Shown piece after piece: positions 1 through 11,870 of a stretch of DNA of 64,000 nt (positions are counted from its first letter, which is position 1; every line of letters begins with the position of its first letter). This stretch comes from Thioalkalivibrio nitratireducens DSM 14787 (GTDB lineage: Bacteria > Pseudomonadota > Gammaproteobacteria > Ectothiorhodospirales > Ectothiorhodospiraceae). The notes beneath the pieces were generated by a model that had not been told where the DNA came from, ran no database searches, and saw only the letters and a list, made by a program, of their open reading frames with translations. The position numbers and the translations under genes are program-made. Location of the stretch: assembly GCF_000321415.2 (NCBI RefSeq), contig NC_019902.2:2852001-2916000 (forward strand). The letters are read 5' to 3'.

Positions 1-863
1 CCGTACTGGTTCACGGGGAGAGCGGGACCGGGAAGGAACTCCTCGCGCGCGCGATCCACGGTAGCAGCCGGCGCAGCCGCGCACCGATGGCCACGATCAA
101 CTGCGCCGCGTTGCCGGAGCAATTGATCGAATCCGAACTGTTCGGCCATCGACGTGGCGCCTTCACCGGCGCGACCGGTGACCAGCCGGGACGCATCCGC
201 AATGCCGCCGGGGGTACGCTGTTCCTCGACGAGATCGGTGAGATGCCGCTTGCGAGCCAGGCCAAGCTGCTGCGCTTCCTCGAGACCGGCGAATGCCAGG
301 CGATCGGCCAGCCCAAACCAGAAAGGGTCGACGTGCGCGTGGTCGCCGCTACAAATCGCGATCTTCTCGCCGAGGTGCGCGAAGGCCGCTTCCGGGAAGA
401 TCTCTACTATCGGCTCCACGTGGTGCCGCTCGAACTTCCACCACTGCGCGAACGTCGGGGCGATGTCCCGATCCTGATCGAACACCTGACGCGCGCGCTG
501 GCACGGCAGCACGGCCTCCCGCCCCCGATCTACCAAACCGATGCGCTGCAGATCCTGGCCCGCTACCACTGGCCAGGCAACGTGCGCGAACTGCGCAATT
601 TCTGCGAGCGCACGCTGATCCTCCTGAAGGGTCAAGCCGTTCACGCCAGCAACCTGCCCCGGCAATTCACGGAACGCTCGGGTGGCGCAGCCGCCGGCGG
701 CTATGCACTGCCCGACCAGGGGGTGCACCTCGAGACATTCGAGGTCGACCTGATCCGCCAGGCCCTGCAGAAGACGCAGGGCAACCGGACGCGGGCGGCA
801 CAGCTCCTCGGGCTGAGCCGGGATACCCTGCAGTATCGTCTGAAGAAATACGCGATCGCCTAG
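1..863 (+). CDS. sigma54-dependent transcriptional activator, C-terminal part (5' truncated by window edge)
   Basis: The reading frame is open from base 3, so the start lies outside the window; 286 residues are visible. The visible part begins at the Walker A motif GESGTGKE, followed by the GAFTGA loop that contacts sigma54, a Walker B region (LFLDEIGEM), the arginine-finger region and a C-terminal Fis-type helix-turn-helix ([20 protein letters not shown]). This is the AAA+ plus DNA-binding half of an NtrC/DctD-type enhancer-binding protein. The N-terminal sensory or receiver domain is not in the window, so its signal and target cannot be named. No gene follows closely on the same strand. Confidence 0.93.
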   Translation, partial: VLVHGESGTGKELLARAIHGSSRRSRAPMATINCAALPEQLIESELFGHRRGAFTGATGDQPGRIRNAAGGTLFLDEIGEMPLASQAKLLRFLETGECQAIGQPKPERVDVRVVAATNRDLLAEVREGRFREDLYYRLHVVPLELPPLRERRGDVPILIEHLTRALARQHGLPPPIYQTDALQILARYHWPGNVRELRNFCERTLILLKGQAVHASNLPRQFTERSGGAAAGGYALPDQGVHLETFEVDLIRQALQKTQGNRTRAAQLLGLSRDTLQYRLKKYAIA

Positions 864-1553
864 CCTCCTGCGCCCCGTCGGGGCACGCTGAATGAACCCA
901 TTTCCCGGATGCTGCAACACCGCGTCCTGCAGTCGAGGACGCGCCCGGTCGAAGGGGGGCGGGCGATTTGGTGCGGTGGGTCTGCGTCCGGAAAGTCGAA
1001 GATCGCCCGCATCGCGGTGGTGTGCTGTCCATTCTCTACTCGGTCATCGGCCGATCGAAATGGCATCGGCTTGCTTTCACTGCCCGCGGCCACTCGGCCG
1101 CCCGGTAAAGAGGCGGCCCGGAATGCGAGCGGCACGCGGAATTCGGTAATCACTTGGAGAATGCGCTGTCGTTGCCGGTGTTCCCTCCGCTTTGCCTGGA
1201 TTGCCGTAGGTAAGGCAGGCTGCGTGCCAACTCGCATTACTTCACAGTATCAATCACTTGGGAATGAATTGCCGGCAGCCCGCCAGCGGATCGTGTGGTT
1301 TCACACACCCCCTGCCGCGGCAGATCACACAGCTGCCTGCGCCTCCCAGGCTGGACTTCGTCAGGATCGTGACGGATGCACTGCCTCACCCCGGGACGGG
1401 CTGTCTCCTCGCGGCCGGTGCCCCTAGAATGGCGCCACGGGAGAAACCGCGCGGCCTCGAACACCGCACACCTCTTCTTGGTGGTTCCCGCAGCGTTCTC
1501 CCCGGGACCACACCCGCCCGCTGCGGCACCCGCCGCAAGCATTGGAAGGAGTC
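864..1553. other. intergenic stretch, no gene recognised
   Basis: About 690 bases lie between the sigma54 activator and the TauE/SafE gene. The reading frames here have no recognisable motifs and read like GC-rich noise. A short palindrome (GCCCC-GTC-GGGGC) sits just after the activator stop but lacks a T-run. The 3' end is the leader of the next gene, with a GGAAGGAG ribosome-binding sequence at 1544-1551. I see no RNA gene. Confidence 0.5.
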
Positions 1554-2252
1554 TTGGAACACAGCATCGCCATAGCGTTCCTGATCGGCCTCGCCAGCAC
1601 CCTGCACTGCGTCGGCATGTGCGGGGGTATCAGCGGCGCGCTGACTCTGAGCCTCCCGGAGGATGTGCGCAAGCGACGGACGCGCCTGTTCACGTTCGTC
1701 CTGGCCTACGGCCTCGGGCGCATCGGAAGCTACGCGCTGGCAGGCGGCATTGCGGGCGTGGTCGGAGCCATCCTGCTGCGCGGTGGCGGCGACACCGGTG
1801 CCCTCCACCTCGTTGCCCAGCTGTTCGCGGCCACGATCCTAGCCGGCATCGGCCTGTATCTTGCCGGGTGGTTTCCGGGGTTCGCTCAGCTGGAACGCCT
1901 GGGCGCACCGGCCTGGCGCCGGATCGAACCTCTGGGCCGCCGGCTGCTGCCGGTGTCGTCGCCGCTACAGGCGCTGCTGTTCGGGGCCGCCTGGGGCTGG
2001 CTGCCATGCGGCCTGGTTTACTCGATGCTGATCTGGACCCTGGCCACCGCGGACGCCCTGCAAGGGGCCCTGCTGATGCTCGCATTCGGCGCCGGCACTC
2101 TGCCCGGCGTGATGACCGCAGGGATCTTTGCCGCCTGGCTGGTCCGGCTGGCGCGGGCGCCACACCTACGCCAGGCCATCGGCCTGCTGATCATGCTCGT
2201 CGCGCTCGCCACCATCGCCTATTCGCTGGCGGGCGGCGTGAACCACCACTAG
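1554..2252 (+). CDS. TauE/SafE-like / DsbD_2-type integral membrane protein with HCxGMCG motif
   Basis: A membrane protein of about 232 residues with about six hydrophobic segments. Near its N-terminus is the motif HCVGMCGG, characteristic of the 'sulfite exporter TauE/SafE' proteins of Pfam DsbD_2 type. Members are often linked to metal (copper) handling or cbb3 oxidase maturation, but no such partner is visible here, so the substrate is not assigned. The start is uncertain: there is no ATG. A TTG at 1554 follows GGAAGGAG at 1544-1551; a TTG at 1542 would add four residues but would overlap the ribosome-binding site. It stands alone on the plus strand. Confidence 0.75.
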   Translation: MEHSIAIAFLIGLASTLHCVGMCGGISGALTLSLPEDVRKRRTRLFTFVLAYGLGRIGSYALAGGIAGVVGAILLRGGGDTGALHLVAQLFAATILAGIGLYLAGWFPGFAQLERLGAPAWRRIEPLGRRLLPVSSPLQALLFGAAWGWLPCGLVYSMLIWTLATADALQGALLMLAFGAGTLPGVMTAGIFAAWLVRLARAPHLRQAIGLLIMLVALATIAYSLAGGVNHH

Positions 2253-2477
2253 CGAGGCCCATATGCGCCCAGCCCGGCGGCGCCGCGCGCCATACCTGCG
2301 CGACGCACGGCAAGCCCGCCAAACCCGCTTGCCGATGCCGCACATCGGACCTTGTTCCGCGACTGTGAGTGATCCGCAGGGGACGGTCCGCCTGGCCGCT
2401 ACAACTGTGCTGCCCAGCACCCGGACCATAGGAGGTCTCTGTGCAGCACGCAGGCGCGCTCAGGCGCACCTGGAATC

Positions 2478-2931
2478 TCACTGGTTGACCCAGCGGCCCT
2501 GTGCGTCGCGGCACGCGGTGCCGACGATGGTTTCGGGCCGGCCATCGATCTCGCCGTGGATGCGGTACTCCCGGCAATCCTGCCCTGCGGACCGATACGT
2601 GCGCACCGGGGTTGCCTGGTACTGGTGGCCAGTGTTCGGGTTGTTCCAGGCCACGGTACGGTTGTCCGGAGCGGTCTCCAGCGTACGGTAGACTTGGCGC
2701 TGGTCGGTCGCATCCATGCTGCGGCCAATGGCGCCCCCGATCATTGCACCGGCCAGCGTGCCGGCAATGATCGCCGCAGTTCGACCGCTGCCCCCCCCCC
2801 ACCTGGGTCCCCAGCAAACCGCCCAGCACACCGCCAACGGCGGCCCCGGTCTGCTGCTGTGTCGGCTGGGTGGCGCAGCCGCCCAGGGTCAACGCGAGTA
2901 CTGCCACTGCTCCCGCATGAATGAGTTTCAT
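2478..2931 (-). pseudogene. glycine-zipper 2TM outer-membrane lipoprotein, frameshifted in a G10 tract
   Basis: The first frame (from ATG at 2931) encodes a lipoprotein signal peptide with lipobox LGGC and then a glycine-rich GGVLGGLLG segment. The continuation lies in another frame: AAIIAGTLAGAMIGGAIGRSMD (the second glycine-zipper helix) and a soluble C-terminal domain ending ...CRDAQGRWVNQ at 2478. The two halves join at a run of ten G on the coding strand (2791-2800). Nine G would read through as one protein of about 150 residues, the usual size for this 17-kDa surface-antigen / glycine-zipper family. Read as it stands, the first frame gives a longer out-of-frame product that has no family character. 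It is either a phase-variable gene, a real mutation, or a homopolymer error. Confidence 0.8.
2791..2800. repeat. homopolymeric C10/G10 tract inside a coding region
   Basis: Ten consecutive C on the plus strand lie at the exact point where the lipoprotein frame is lost. Removing one base restores the frame through the second glycine-zipper helix. Confidence 0.95.
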
Positions 2932-3074
2932 ATCGTCACCTCGTTACACATACCGTTTCCGCACGAAAAACCGCTCGCCGTCGTTGACAGAGATCCTAGT
3001 CGAAACTTCCTGAACGGGAGGTGAAGTCCCCCGAGTTTCCGATATCCACTTGGGACGACAGACCCCACAAAAGC

Positions 3075-3100
3075 CGAAGGGCGCCCGGAGGCGCCCTTCG
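3075..3100 (-). terminator. rho-independent terminator after tRNA-Asp
   Basis: A perfect 11-bp stem (3075-3085 with 3090-3100) closes a 4-nt loop. On the minus strand it is followed by GCTTTTG. It lies 6 bases past the CCA end of tRNA-Asp and would end the hupB/tRNA transcript. Confidence 0.85.
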
Positions 3101-3106
3101 AGAGGC

Positions 3107-3183
3107 TGGCGGAGCGGACGGGACTCGAACCCGCGACCCCCGGCGTGACAGGCCGGTATTCTAACCAACTGAACTACCGCTCC
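3107..3183 (-). tRNA. tRNA-Asp(GTC)
   Basis: The minus strand reads GGAGCGGTAGTTCAGTTGGTT... with anticodon loop CTGTCAC, T-arm GGTTCGAGTC and an encoded 3' CCA; 77 nt. It matches the bacterial tRNA-Asp pattern closely. It is 18 bases downstream of tRNA-Val and upstream of a strong terminator. Confidence 0.98.
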
Positions 3184-3201
3184 AGAAATCGTGATGCTTG
3201 C

Positions 3202-3277
3202 TGGTGGGTGCTGACGGGATCGAACCGCCGACATTCGCCTTGTAAGGGCGACGCTCTACCAGCTGAGCTAAGCACCC
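3202..3277 (-). tRNA. tRNA-Val(TAC)
   Basis: The minus strand reads GGGTGCTTAGCTCAGCTGGT... with anticodon loop CTTACAA, T-arm GGTTCGATCC and an encoded CCA; 76 nt. It begins only 12 bases after the hupB stop, so the tRNAs are probably processed from the hupB transcript. Confidence 0.98.
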
Positions 3278-3289
3278 TGCGAAAGTTCG

Positions 3290-3562
3290 CTAGTTTACTC
3301 GATCCTTGAGGGCTTTGCCAGCCTTGAACGACGGCGTCCGCGAGGCCGCAATCTGGATGGTTTCGCCGGTGCGCGGGTTGCGTCCGCTGCGCGCCGGCCG
3401 CTCCCGGGTCAGGAAGGTACCGAAACCCACCAGGGATACCTGGCTCCCGTCTGCCAGCGCATCGCCCACCACATCGGTTAGCGCATCGATCACGCGCCCG
3501 GCCTGCGCCTTCGGGACATCTGCCCTTTCGGCAATCGCTTCAATCAGTTCGGATTTGTTCAT
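3290..3562 (-). CDS. hupB: HU-family nucleoid protein
   Basis: A 90-residue protein beginning [16 protein letters not shown] and containing the HU arm signature [22 protein letters not shown]. It folds DNA as a dimer. The frame extends upstream, but the ATG at 3562 is the family start and gives the usual length. The gene order hupB, tRNA-Val, tRNA-Asp next to lon is common in gammaproteobacteria; here an IS110-type element separates hupB from lon. No tRNA promoter can fit in the 12 bases between hupB and tRNA-Val, which points to one shared transcript. Confidence 0.96.
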   Translation of the reverse strand: MNKSELIEAIAERADVPKAQAGRVIDALTDVVGDALADGSQVSLVGFGTFLTRERPARSGRNPRTGETIQIAASRTPSFKAGKALKDRVN

Positions 3563-3678
3563 GCACGGATTCCTTGTTGTTCGTGACTGGTCGGAGGGTG
3601 GCCAGGCTGCCCCATCACGAGGACGAACGGCGTGGCGCAATGCAATAAACCGGGTCTTTCGCCGTGTTACTGCCTATT

Positions 3679-3705
3679 CTTATATCTTGCCCATGGAATT
3701 GGCAA
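3679..3705 (-). promoter_or_regulatory. candidate sigma70 promoter for hupB-tRNA-Val-tRNA-Asp
   Basis: On the minus strand TTGCCA (3700-3705) and TATAAG (3679-3684) are separated by 15 bases, slightly short of the ideal 17. It is the most AT-rich patch upstream of hupB and would give a leader of about 110 nt. Confidence 0.4.
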
Positions 3706-3880
3706 GCGCCGATGCACGGACCGCATACGATACCAAAAAACGGCCGCAGACGAAGCACGGGTCGTCTGCGGCCGGGACGCGCGCACAGGATCCACTTGCG
3801 TCAACGATCACGGCGATGTCCACCCTCCCACGAACCCTGAAAATCGGTCGCGCGTCGCCGTGATTGTTCCCTCTCGCCAT

Positions 3881-3904
3881 CCCTCTCCCGCAAGCAGGAG
3901 AGGG
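3881..3904. repeat. REP-like palindrome CCCTCTCCCGCAAGC...GGAGAGGG (copy 1)
   Basis: An imperfect intergenic hairpin whose arms are CCCTCTCCC and GGAGAGGG around GCAAGC. Related copies occur at 57460-57487 and 60381-60406, always between genes. Confidence 0.65.
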
Positions 3905-4059
3905 GGAATTTCGTGCGCGCTATGCGCGACTTTCACGCTAACTGTCATGCCGCCGGGCGCGCGGCACCCCCGATGATGAAAGATAATGGGCGTGCTGTCG
4001 CGTCGGGCTGAGGTCGCGATAATTCTTGATGGCGCCGGACCGCGCACGCTAACTCGACC

Positions 4060-4167
4060 CGCCGTCCTTCACTCGTACCCCGGATTGCCTGGCATGGCCT
4101 GGAAGGGTCATGGACAGCGCACGCTAAAAAGAGCCGTCGAGTCCCGACAGGCCGTTGAAGGACGGCG
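4060..4167 (+). repeat. 12-bp inverted repeat in the IS110 upstream noncoding region (possible bridge-RNA fold)
   Basis: The arms CGCCGTCCTTCA (4060-4071) and TGAAGGACGGCG (4156-4167) are perfect complements around an 84-base interior. The structure ends 53 bases before the transposase ATG, where IS110-subgroup elements encode a structured bridge RNA. Whether it is transcribed is unknown. Confidence 0.45.
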
Positions 4168-4220
4168 CCCTTGGCGACAGCACATCGTGAAGGATAGTGC
4201 GTTTGCCCGAGGAGGTCAGC

Positions 4221-5435
4221 ATGGACATCACCCCGATTCACCGGCGCGTTGTCGGTCTGGATGTGCACCAGAGCAAGATCACGGCCTGTGCGCTGATCGA
4301 GCAGCCCGATGGCAGCGTGGCGGTGGAGCACCGGGAATTCGGGGGCTTCAAGCGCGATCGGCGGGCGTTGGCCGAGTGGGTTCGCGGATTCGACCCCGAG
4401 GTCGTGGTGATGGAGAGCACTGGGATCTACTGGAAGAGCCCCTATGCGGCCCTTGAGCGTGTGGGCGTCATGGCCTGGGTGGTCAATGCCCGTCACGCCC
4501 GAAACGTGCCTGGCCGCAAGACCGACCTCTCCGATGCCCAGTGGCTGGCCACGCTGGCCCGTGCCGGTCTGCTGCGGGCTTCGTTCATTCCTCCGGCCGA
4601 GATCCGCCATCTGCGCCTGATCGCCGGCAGCGCCAGAAGCTGGTCGGATGCTGGCCGCGGAGAAGAACCGGCTGCACAAGGTGCTGACCGATGCCGGGAT
4701 TCGCCTGAACGTGCTGGTCTCCGACGTACACGGCGCGTCGGCACGGGCCATGATCAAGGCCCTGCTCGCCGATGCCCCCATGCACGCAATCCTCGACCTC
4801 GCCGGCCGCCTGCGGGCTTCCCGCGAAGAACTGTTCGAAGCCCTGCAACCGGAGGAACTGAGCACCAGGCACCGCTTCGTGCTCAACGAGGTTCTGGCGC
4901 ACATCGAGTACCTCGAGGCCATGATCGCCCGCTTCGAACAGGAACTGCTTGCGGGTCTGGCCCCTGGGAGCCGCAGGTGTGCCTGCTGGAAACCGTGCCC
5001 GGCATCGACCGCATTGGCGCCGCCATGCTGCTCGTCGAAATCGGTACCGACATGGCGAGCTTCGGCAGCGCCGAACGCCTCGCGTCCTGGGTCGGCATCT
5101 GCCCGGCAACCACGAGAGCGCCGGCAAACGCTAAAAGCGGACGCACGCGCAAGGGCAACGCCTGGGTCCGTCGCCTGCTGTGCGAGTTCGCGCAAGCCGC
5201 CTCCCGCACCCGCTGTGCGCTCAAGGACAAGTTTTCGGCCTTGTCCATCCGCAAGGGACACAAGCGCTCCATCGTGGCCCTGGCGCACAAGCTCCTGCGC
5301 ATCGTCTACGCCATGCTCAATCATCGCGGCCCCTACCAGGATCGCACCGTCGATTACGAGGCTCTCGTCGTGCAGCGCAACGCGCCGCGCTGGCTGAAGA
5401 TGCTGGAAAAGCACGGCTATCTCACCGCCACCTGA
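4221..5435 (+). pseudogene. IS110-family transposase with three single-base deletions
   Basis: The N-terminal part has the DEDD nuclease motifs (GLDVHQSK, VVMESTGIYW, KTDLSDAQWLA). The C-terminal part has the conserved transposase_20 region (ETVPGIDRIGAAMLLVEIG ... SWVGICPATT) with its serine-containing stretch. The middle is out of frame: homology leaves the first frame near 4625, is in another frame by 4648 (LAAEKNRLHKVLTDAG) and returns to the first near 4965. This is best explained by one lost base near 4625 (CCC to CC), one near 4647 (GGG to GG) and one near 4964 (CCCCC to CCCC). The sum is minus three, so the 3' half is back in the original frame. The ATG at 4221 follows GAGGAGG. As written it cannot make an intact transposase. 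Confidence 0.88.
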
Positions 5436-5625
5436 GCCGCCACACAGGCTCTTCGAGTCCCGCAAGCAGGCATTTGCGCACCGGCATGCGTCACGCCAGA
5501 ATCTCGCTCGCCCAACGTCAGGTTCTTTCACGCTAACTGTCATGCCCTCGGCCGCGAGGCACCCCGAAGGATGAAATACGATTATAAATCAGAGACATAC
5601 GATTCTAGGGCGGCGTATTTTCACG

Positions 5626-8073
<2,448 letters not shown>

Positions 8074-8114
8074 GGGGCCCTCTCGAGGGTCAGCGATCAA
8101 TGGATTTGCAAAGA

Positions 8115-8141
8115 GGTTGGGGCAGTTGCGGCTTTTTCAAG
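8115..8141 (-). promoter_or_regulatory. sigma32 (RpoH)-type heat-shock promoter of lon
   Basis: On the minus strand CTTGAA (8136-8141), 13 bases, then CCCCAACC (8115-8122). The consensus is CTTGAA, 13-17 bases, CCCCATNT. It lies about 40 bases before the lon ATG, in the 169-base gap after clpX. Confidence 0.75.
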
Positions 8142-8242
8142 CTTTTTCCGGGGCACGCGGGCGCAGGGGGCCGCTTCACCATGTGGAGCGGGGCGCACTG
8201 CCGGTATTCGCAGGACGCGGGCAGGCACCCGCTTGCCGGTGT

Positions 8243-9520
<1,278 letters not shown>

Positions 9521-9619
9521 CCGTATGCCTCGGTCCGCGAAAGGTGATTCATCTGCAACATGCCCCGTTTGCGACCCGGTTGCAAGCTGACCGGCAGTCC
9601 ATCGGGTTGCCCCCGGTGG

Positions 9620-10261
9620 TCACCCGGATTTCACCTCGCGTTTCTCGAGGACATGGTCGACCAGGCCGTACTCCCGGGCCTCCGGCGAGGTCATGAAACG
9701 ATCGCGCTCGGTGTCGTTGCGAATCGTATCGACCGACTGGCCCGAGTGGTGCGCGAGGATCTGGTTCAGTTCCTCACGGATCTTCAGGATCTCCCGCGCG
9801 TGGATGTCGATGTCCGTGGCCTGCCCCTGGTAGCCTCCCAGCGGCTGATGGATCATCACCCGGGAATGCTGCAGGCAGTAGCGTCTTCCGGCGGCACCAC
9901 CGGCCAGCAACACGGCGCCCATGCTGGCAGCCTGCCCCACGCAGAGGGTGCTCACCTCGGGCTTGATGAACTGCATGGTGTCGTAGATCGCCATGCCTGC
10001 GGTCACCGCGCCGCCCGGAGAGTTGATGTACAGGTTGATCTCCTTGTCCGGATTCTCCGACTCGAGGAACAGCAACTGGGCCACGATCACGTTGGCCATG
10101 TAGTCCTCGACCGGCCCGACGCAGAAGACGACGCGATCCTTCAGCAGCCGCGAGTAGATGTCGTACGCGCGTTCGCCCCGGGCGGTCTGTTCCACGACCA
10201 TGGGCACGAGATTCAGGGCCCGGGCGTGCTGCGCCCCGGCACCCTCGGAAAAATGGTTCAT
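9620..10261 (-). CDS. clpP: ATP-dependent Clp protease proteolytic subunit ClpP
   Basis: A 213-residue serine protease that forms the tetradecameric chamber used with ClpX. The catalytic triad is visible: serine in GQAASMGA, histidine in MIHQPLGG and aspartate in ERDRFMT. The N-terminal 15 or so residues are probably a processed propeptide. Its ATG overlaps the tig stop by 4 bases, so the two are translationally coupled. Confidence 0.98.
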   Translation of the reverse strand: MNHFSEGAGAQHARALNLVPMVVEQTARGERAYDIYSRLLKDRVVFCVGPVEDYMANVIVAQLLFLESENPDKEINLYINSPGGAVTAGMAIYDTMQFIKPEVSTLCVGQAASMGAVLLAGGAAGRRYCLQHSRVMIHQPLGGYQGQATDIDIHAREILKIREELNQILAHHSGQSVDTIRNDTERDRFMTSPEAREYGLVDHVLEKREVKSG

Positions 10262-11574
10262 GCAGCTTCCTCCGGGCTGGGTTGACTGGGCGCCATCAGG
10301 TTGTCGAAGGTCTGCGGCTTCTCGGTCACCCGGGCCCGTTCCAGCACCCAGTCGACCACCTGATCCTCGAGCACCAGCGATTCGAGGCTGGCCATCGCCT
10401 GCGGGTGTGTCCGGTAGTGGCGTTTCACTTCCTCAGGGTCCTCGTAGGTCTGTGCCAGCGTGTCGAGTTCGGCGTCGACCCGCGCGCGGTCGATCTCCAT
10501 CTTCTCGGCATCGACGATCGCCCGGACGACCAGCCCCAGGCGCACCCGCCGGGCCGCCTCGTCCTCGAACATGGAATCCGGCAGCGGCTGCGTCTTCTCC
10601 GCCCCTCCGAAACGGTTCTCGGTCTCGGTGCGCAGGCGGTCGATCTCGGCCTGCACCAGGCTCTTCGGGAGTTCGAAGTCATGCCGGGCCACCAGTGCGT
10701 CCATCACCTGCTTCTTCACCCGGCCCTTGATGTTCTGGGCGAGTTCCCGCGTCATGTTGGCCGTGACTTCCTCACGCAGTTTCGCGACGTCGCCGTCCTC
10801 GACGCCGAAACTGCGGACAAAGTCGGCATTGACCTCCGGAAGGCGCGGCTCTTCGACCTTCTGGATCGTCAGTGCGAACTGGACCGTCTGACCCTTCAGA
10901 TTCTCCGCCGGGTACTCTTCCGGGAAGGTGACGTCGATGTCTTTCTCGGCACCGGCCTCGACTCCCACGAGCTGCGATTCGAATTCCGGGAGCAGGCGCC
11001 CCGCCCCGACTTCGACCGCGAAGCCCTCGGCCTGGCCGCCATCGAACGGCTCGCCGTTCAGCGTGCCGGTAAAGTCCAGGGTCACCCGGTCGCCGTCAGC
11101 CGCGGGACGCTCGACAGCGTGCCAGGTGCGCTGCTGCCGGCGCAGCGATTCGATCACCTTGTCCACATTCTCCGTCTCGACCTCGGCCACCGGGCGTTCG
11201 ATCTCGACGTCGGAGAGATCGGCCACCGTCACCTCGGGGAAGACCTGGAACGACGCGACGTACTCGATCGGCTGGCCGGGCTCGATCATGCGGGGTTCAA
11301 TGTTCGGACCACCCGCCGGCGCCAGACCTTCCTGGTCGATCGCCTCGCGATAGCTCTGCTGCAGCATCTCACTGAGGACCTCTTGGTAGACGCCCGAGCC
11401 GTAGCGCTGCTGCACGATCTTCAGCGGGACCTTTCCGGGCCGGAAGCCGTCGATCCGCACTCGCCTGGTCAGCGCCTTCAGGCGCTTCTCGACCTCGGAA
11501 TCGACCCGCTCGCGTGGGAGTTGCACCGTCATCCTGCGGTCCAGGCTGCCGGTGGCTTCAACAGAAACTTGCAT
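10258..11574 (-). CDS. tig: trigger factor, ribosome-associated chaperone and PPIase
   Basis: A 438-residue protein beginning [14 protein letters not shown]. It carries the ribosome-docking signature ([12 protein letters not shown], a variant of GFRxGxxP), a central FKBP-like PPIase domain ([20 protein letters not shown]) and a long helical C-terminal chaperone region. It binds near the exit tunnel and shields nascent chains. The upstream in-frame extension to 11649 is not family-like; the ATG at 11574 is. It is first of the tig-clpP-clpX-lon run and follows tRNA-Leu by 85 bases. Confidence 0.97.
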   Translation of the reverse strand: MQVSVEATGSLDRRMTVQLPRERVDSEVEKRLKALTRRVRIDGFRPGKVPLKIVQQRYGSGVYQEVLSEMLQQSYREAIDQEGLAPAGGPNIEPRMIEPGQPIEYVASFQVFPEVTVADLSDVEIERPVAEVETENVDKVIESLRRQQRTWHAVERPAADGDRVTLDFTGTLNGEPFDGGQAEGFAVEVGAGRLLPEFESQLVGVEAGAEKDIDVTFPEEYPAENLKGQTVQFALTIQKVEEPRLPEVNADFVRSFGVEDGDVAKLREEVTANMTRELAQNIKGRVKKQVMDALVARHDFELPKSLVQAEIDRLRTETENRFGGAEKTQPLPDSMFEDEAARRVRLGLVVRAIVDAEKMEIDRARVDAELDTLAQTYEDPEEVKRHYRTHPQAMASLESLVLEDQVVDWVLERARVTEKPQTFDNLMAPSQPSPEEAA

Positions 11575-11659
11575 CAGAAGGCCTCGTGTAAAATCGGAAA
11601 ATCGGGATTGCGCCAGCCGGGCGCTCTCAGGTCGGGTCTGTACCGCCAAACGCCAGGAA

Positions 11660-11744
11660 TGGTGCGAAAGGAGAGACTCGAACTCTCACGGGTTACCCCA
11701 CTGGAACCTAAATCCAGCGCGTCTACCAGTTCCGCCACTTTCGC
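11660..11744 (-). tRNA. tRNA-Leu(TAG)
   Basis: The minus strand reads GCGAAAGTGGCGGAACTGGT... with anticodon stem CTGGA/TCCAG, loop TTTAGGT (anticodon TAG), a long variable arm, T-arm GAGTTCGAGTCTC and an encoded CCA; 85 nt. It resembles E. coli leuW. Confidence 0.97.
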
Positions 11745-11769
11745 CCGGTCGCCCTGGACATGACCCCTT

Positions 11770-11798
11770 AGTTTACTGCGTCGGGGCATGCGCGTCAC
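11770..11798 (-). promoter_or_regulatory. candidate sigma70 promoter for tRNA-Leu
   Basis: On the minus strand GTGACG (11793-11798), 17 bases, TAAACT (11770-11775). Each hexamer matches the consensus at four of six positions. A 7-bp palindrome (11784-11790 with 11798-11804) overlaps the -35, which weakens the call. Confidence 0.35.
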
Positions 11799-11870
11799 AT
11801 GCCCGGCCACCCGCATGCACTGCGGCGCCGTGCCGGAGACATACCCCAACGGAACGCTCGCGACCGGACT

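Larger units (their letters stand above)
3931..5546 (+). mobile_element. IS110-family insertion sequence remnant between hupB and lon
   Basis: A 21-bp sequence beginning TTTCACGCTAACTGTCATG occurs as a direct repeat at 3931-3951 and 5526-5546 and brackets a DEDD-type transposase gene. There are no terminal inverted repeats, as expected for IS110. About 290 bases of noncoding sequence precede the transposase and about 90 follow it. This fits the IS110 subgroup, in which the upstream noncoding end can encode the bridge RNA. The true ends are not certain: IS110 elements usually do not make long target duplications, so the repeats may be part of the element or of its target. Confidence 0.6.

Noticed and set aside
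2191-2931. 246-residue product of the lipoprotein frame read straight through
   Set aside because: After the G10 tract the sequence loses the glycine-zipper family pattern, which continues in the other frame; the long product is a frameshift artefact.
3945-5543. 532-residue open frame on the minus strand across the IS110 element
   Set aside because: It is antisense to the transposase, lacks any recognisable domain and is typical of open antisense frames in high-GC DNA.
9521-9619. Second heat-shock promoter before clpX
   Set aside because: CTTGCAA is followed by a poor -10 (GGCATGTT); the match to sigma32 consensus is too weak to report.
11784-11804. 7-bp palindrome GGGCATG...CATGCCC as a terminator of hflX
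   Set aside because: No T-run follows it, and it overlaps the putative tRNA-Leu promoter.
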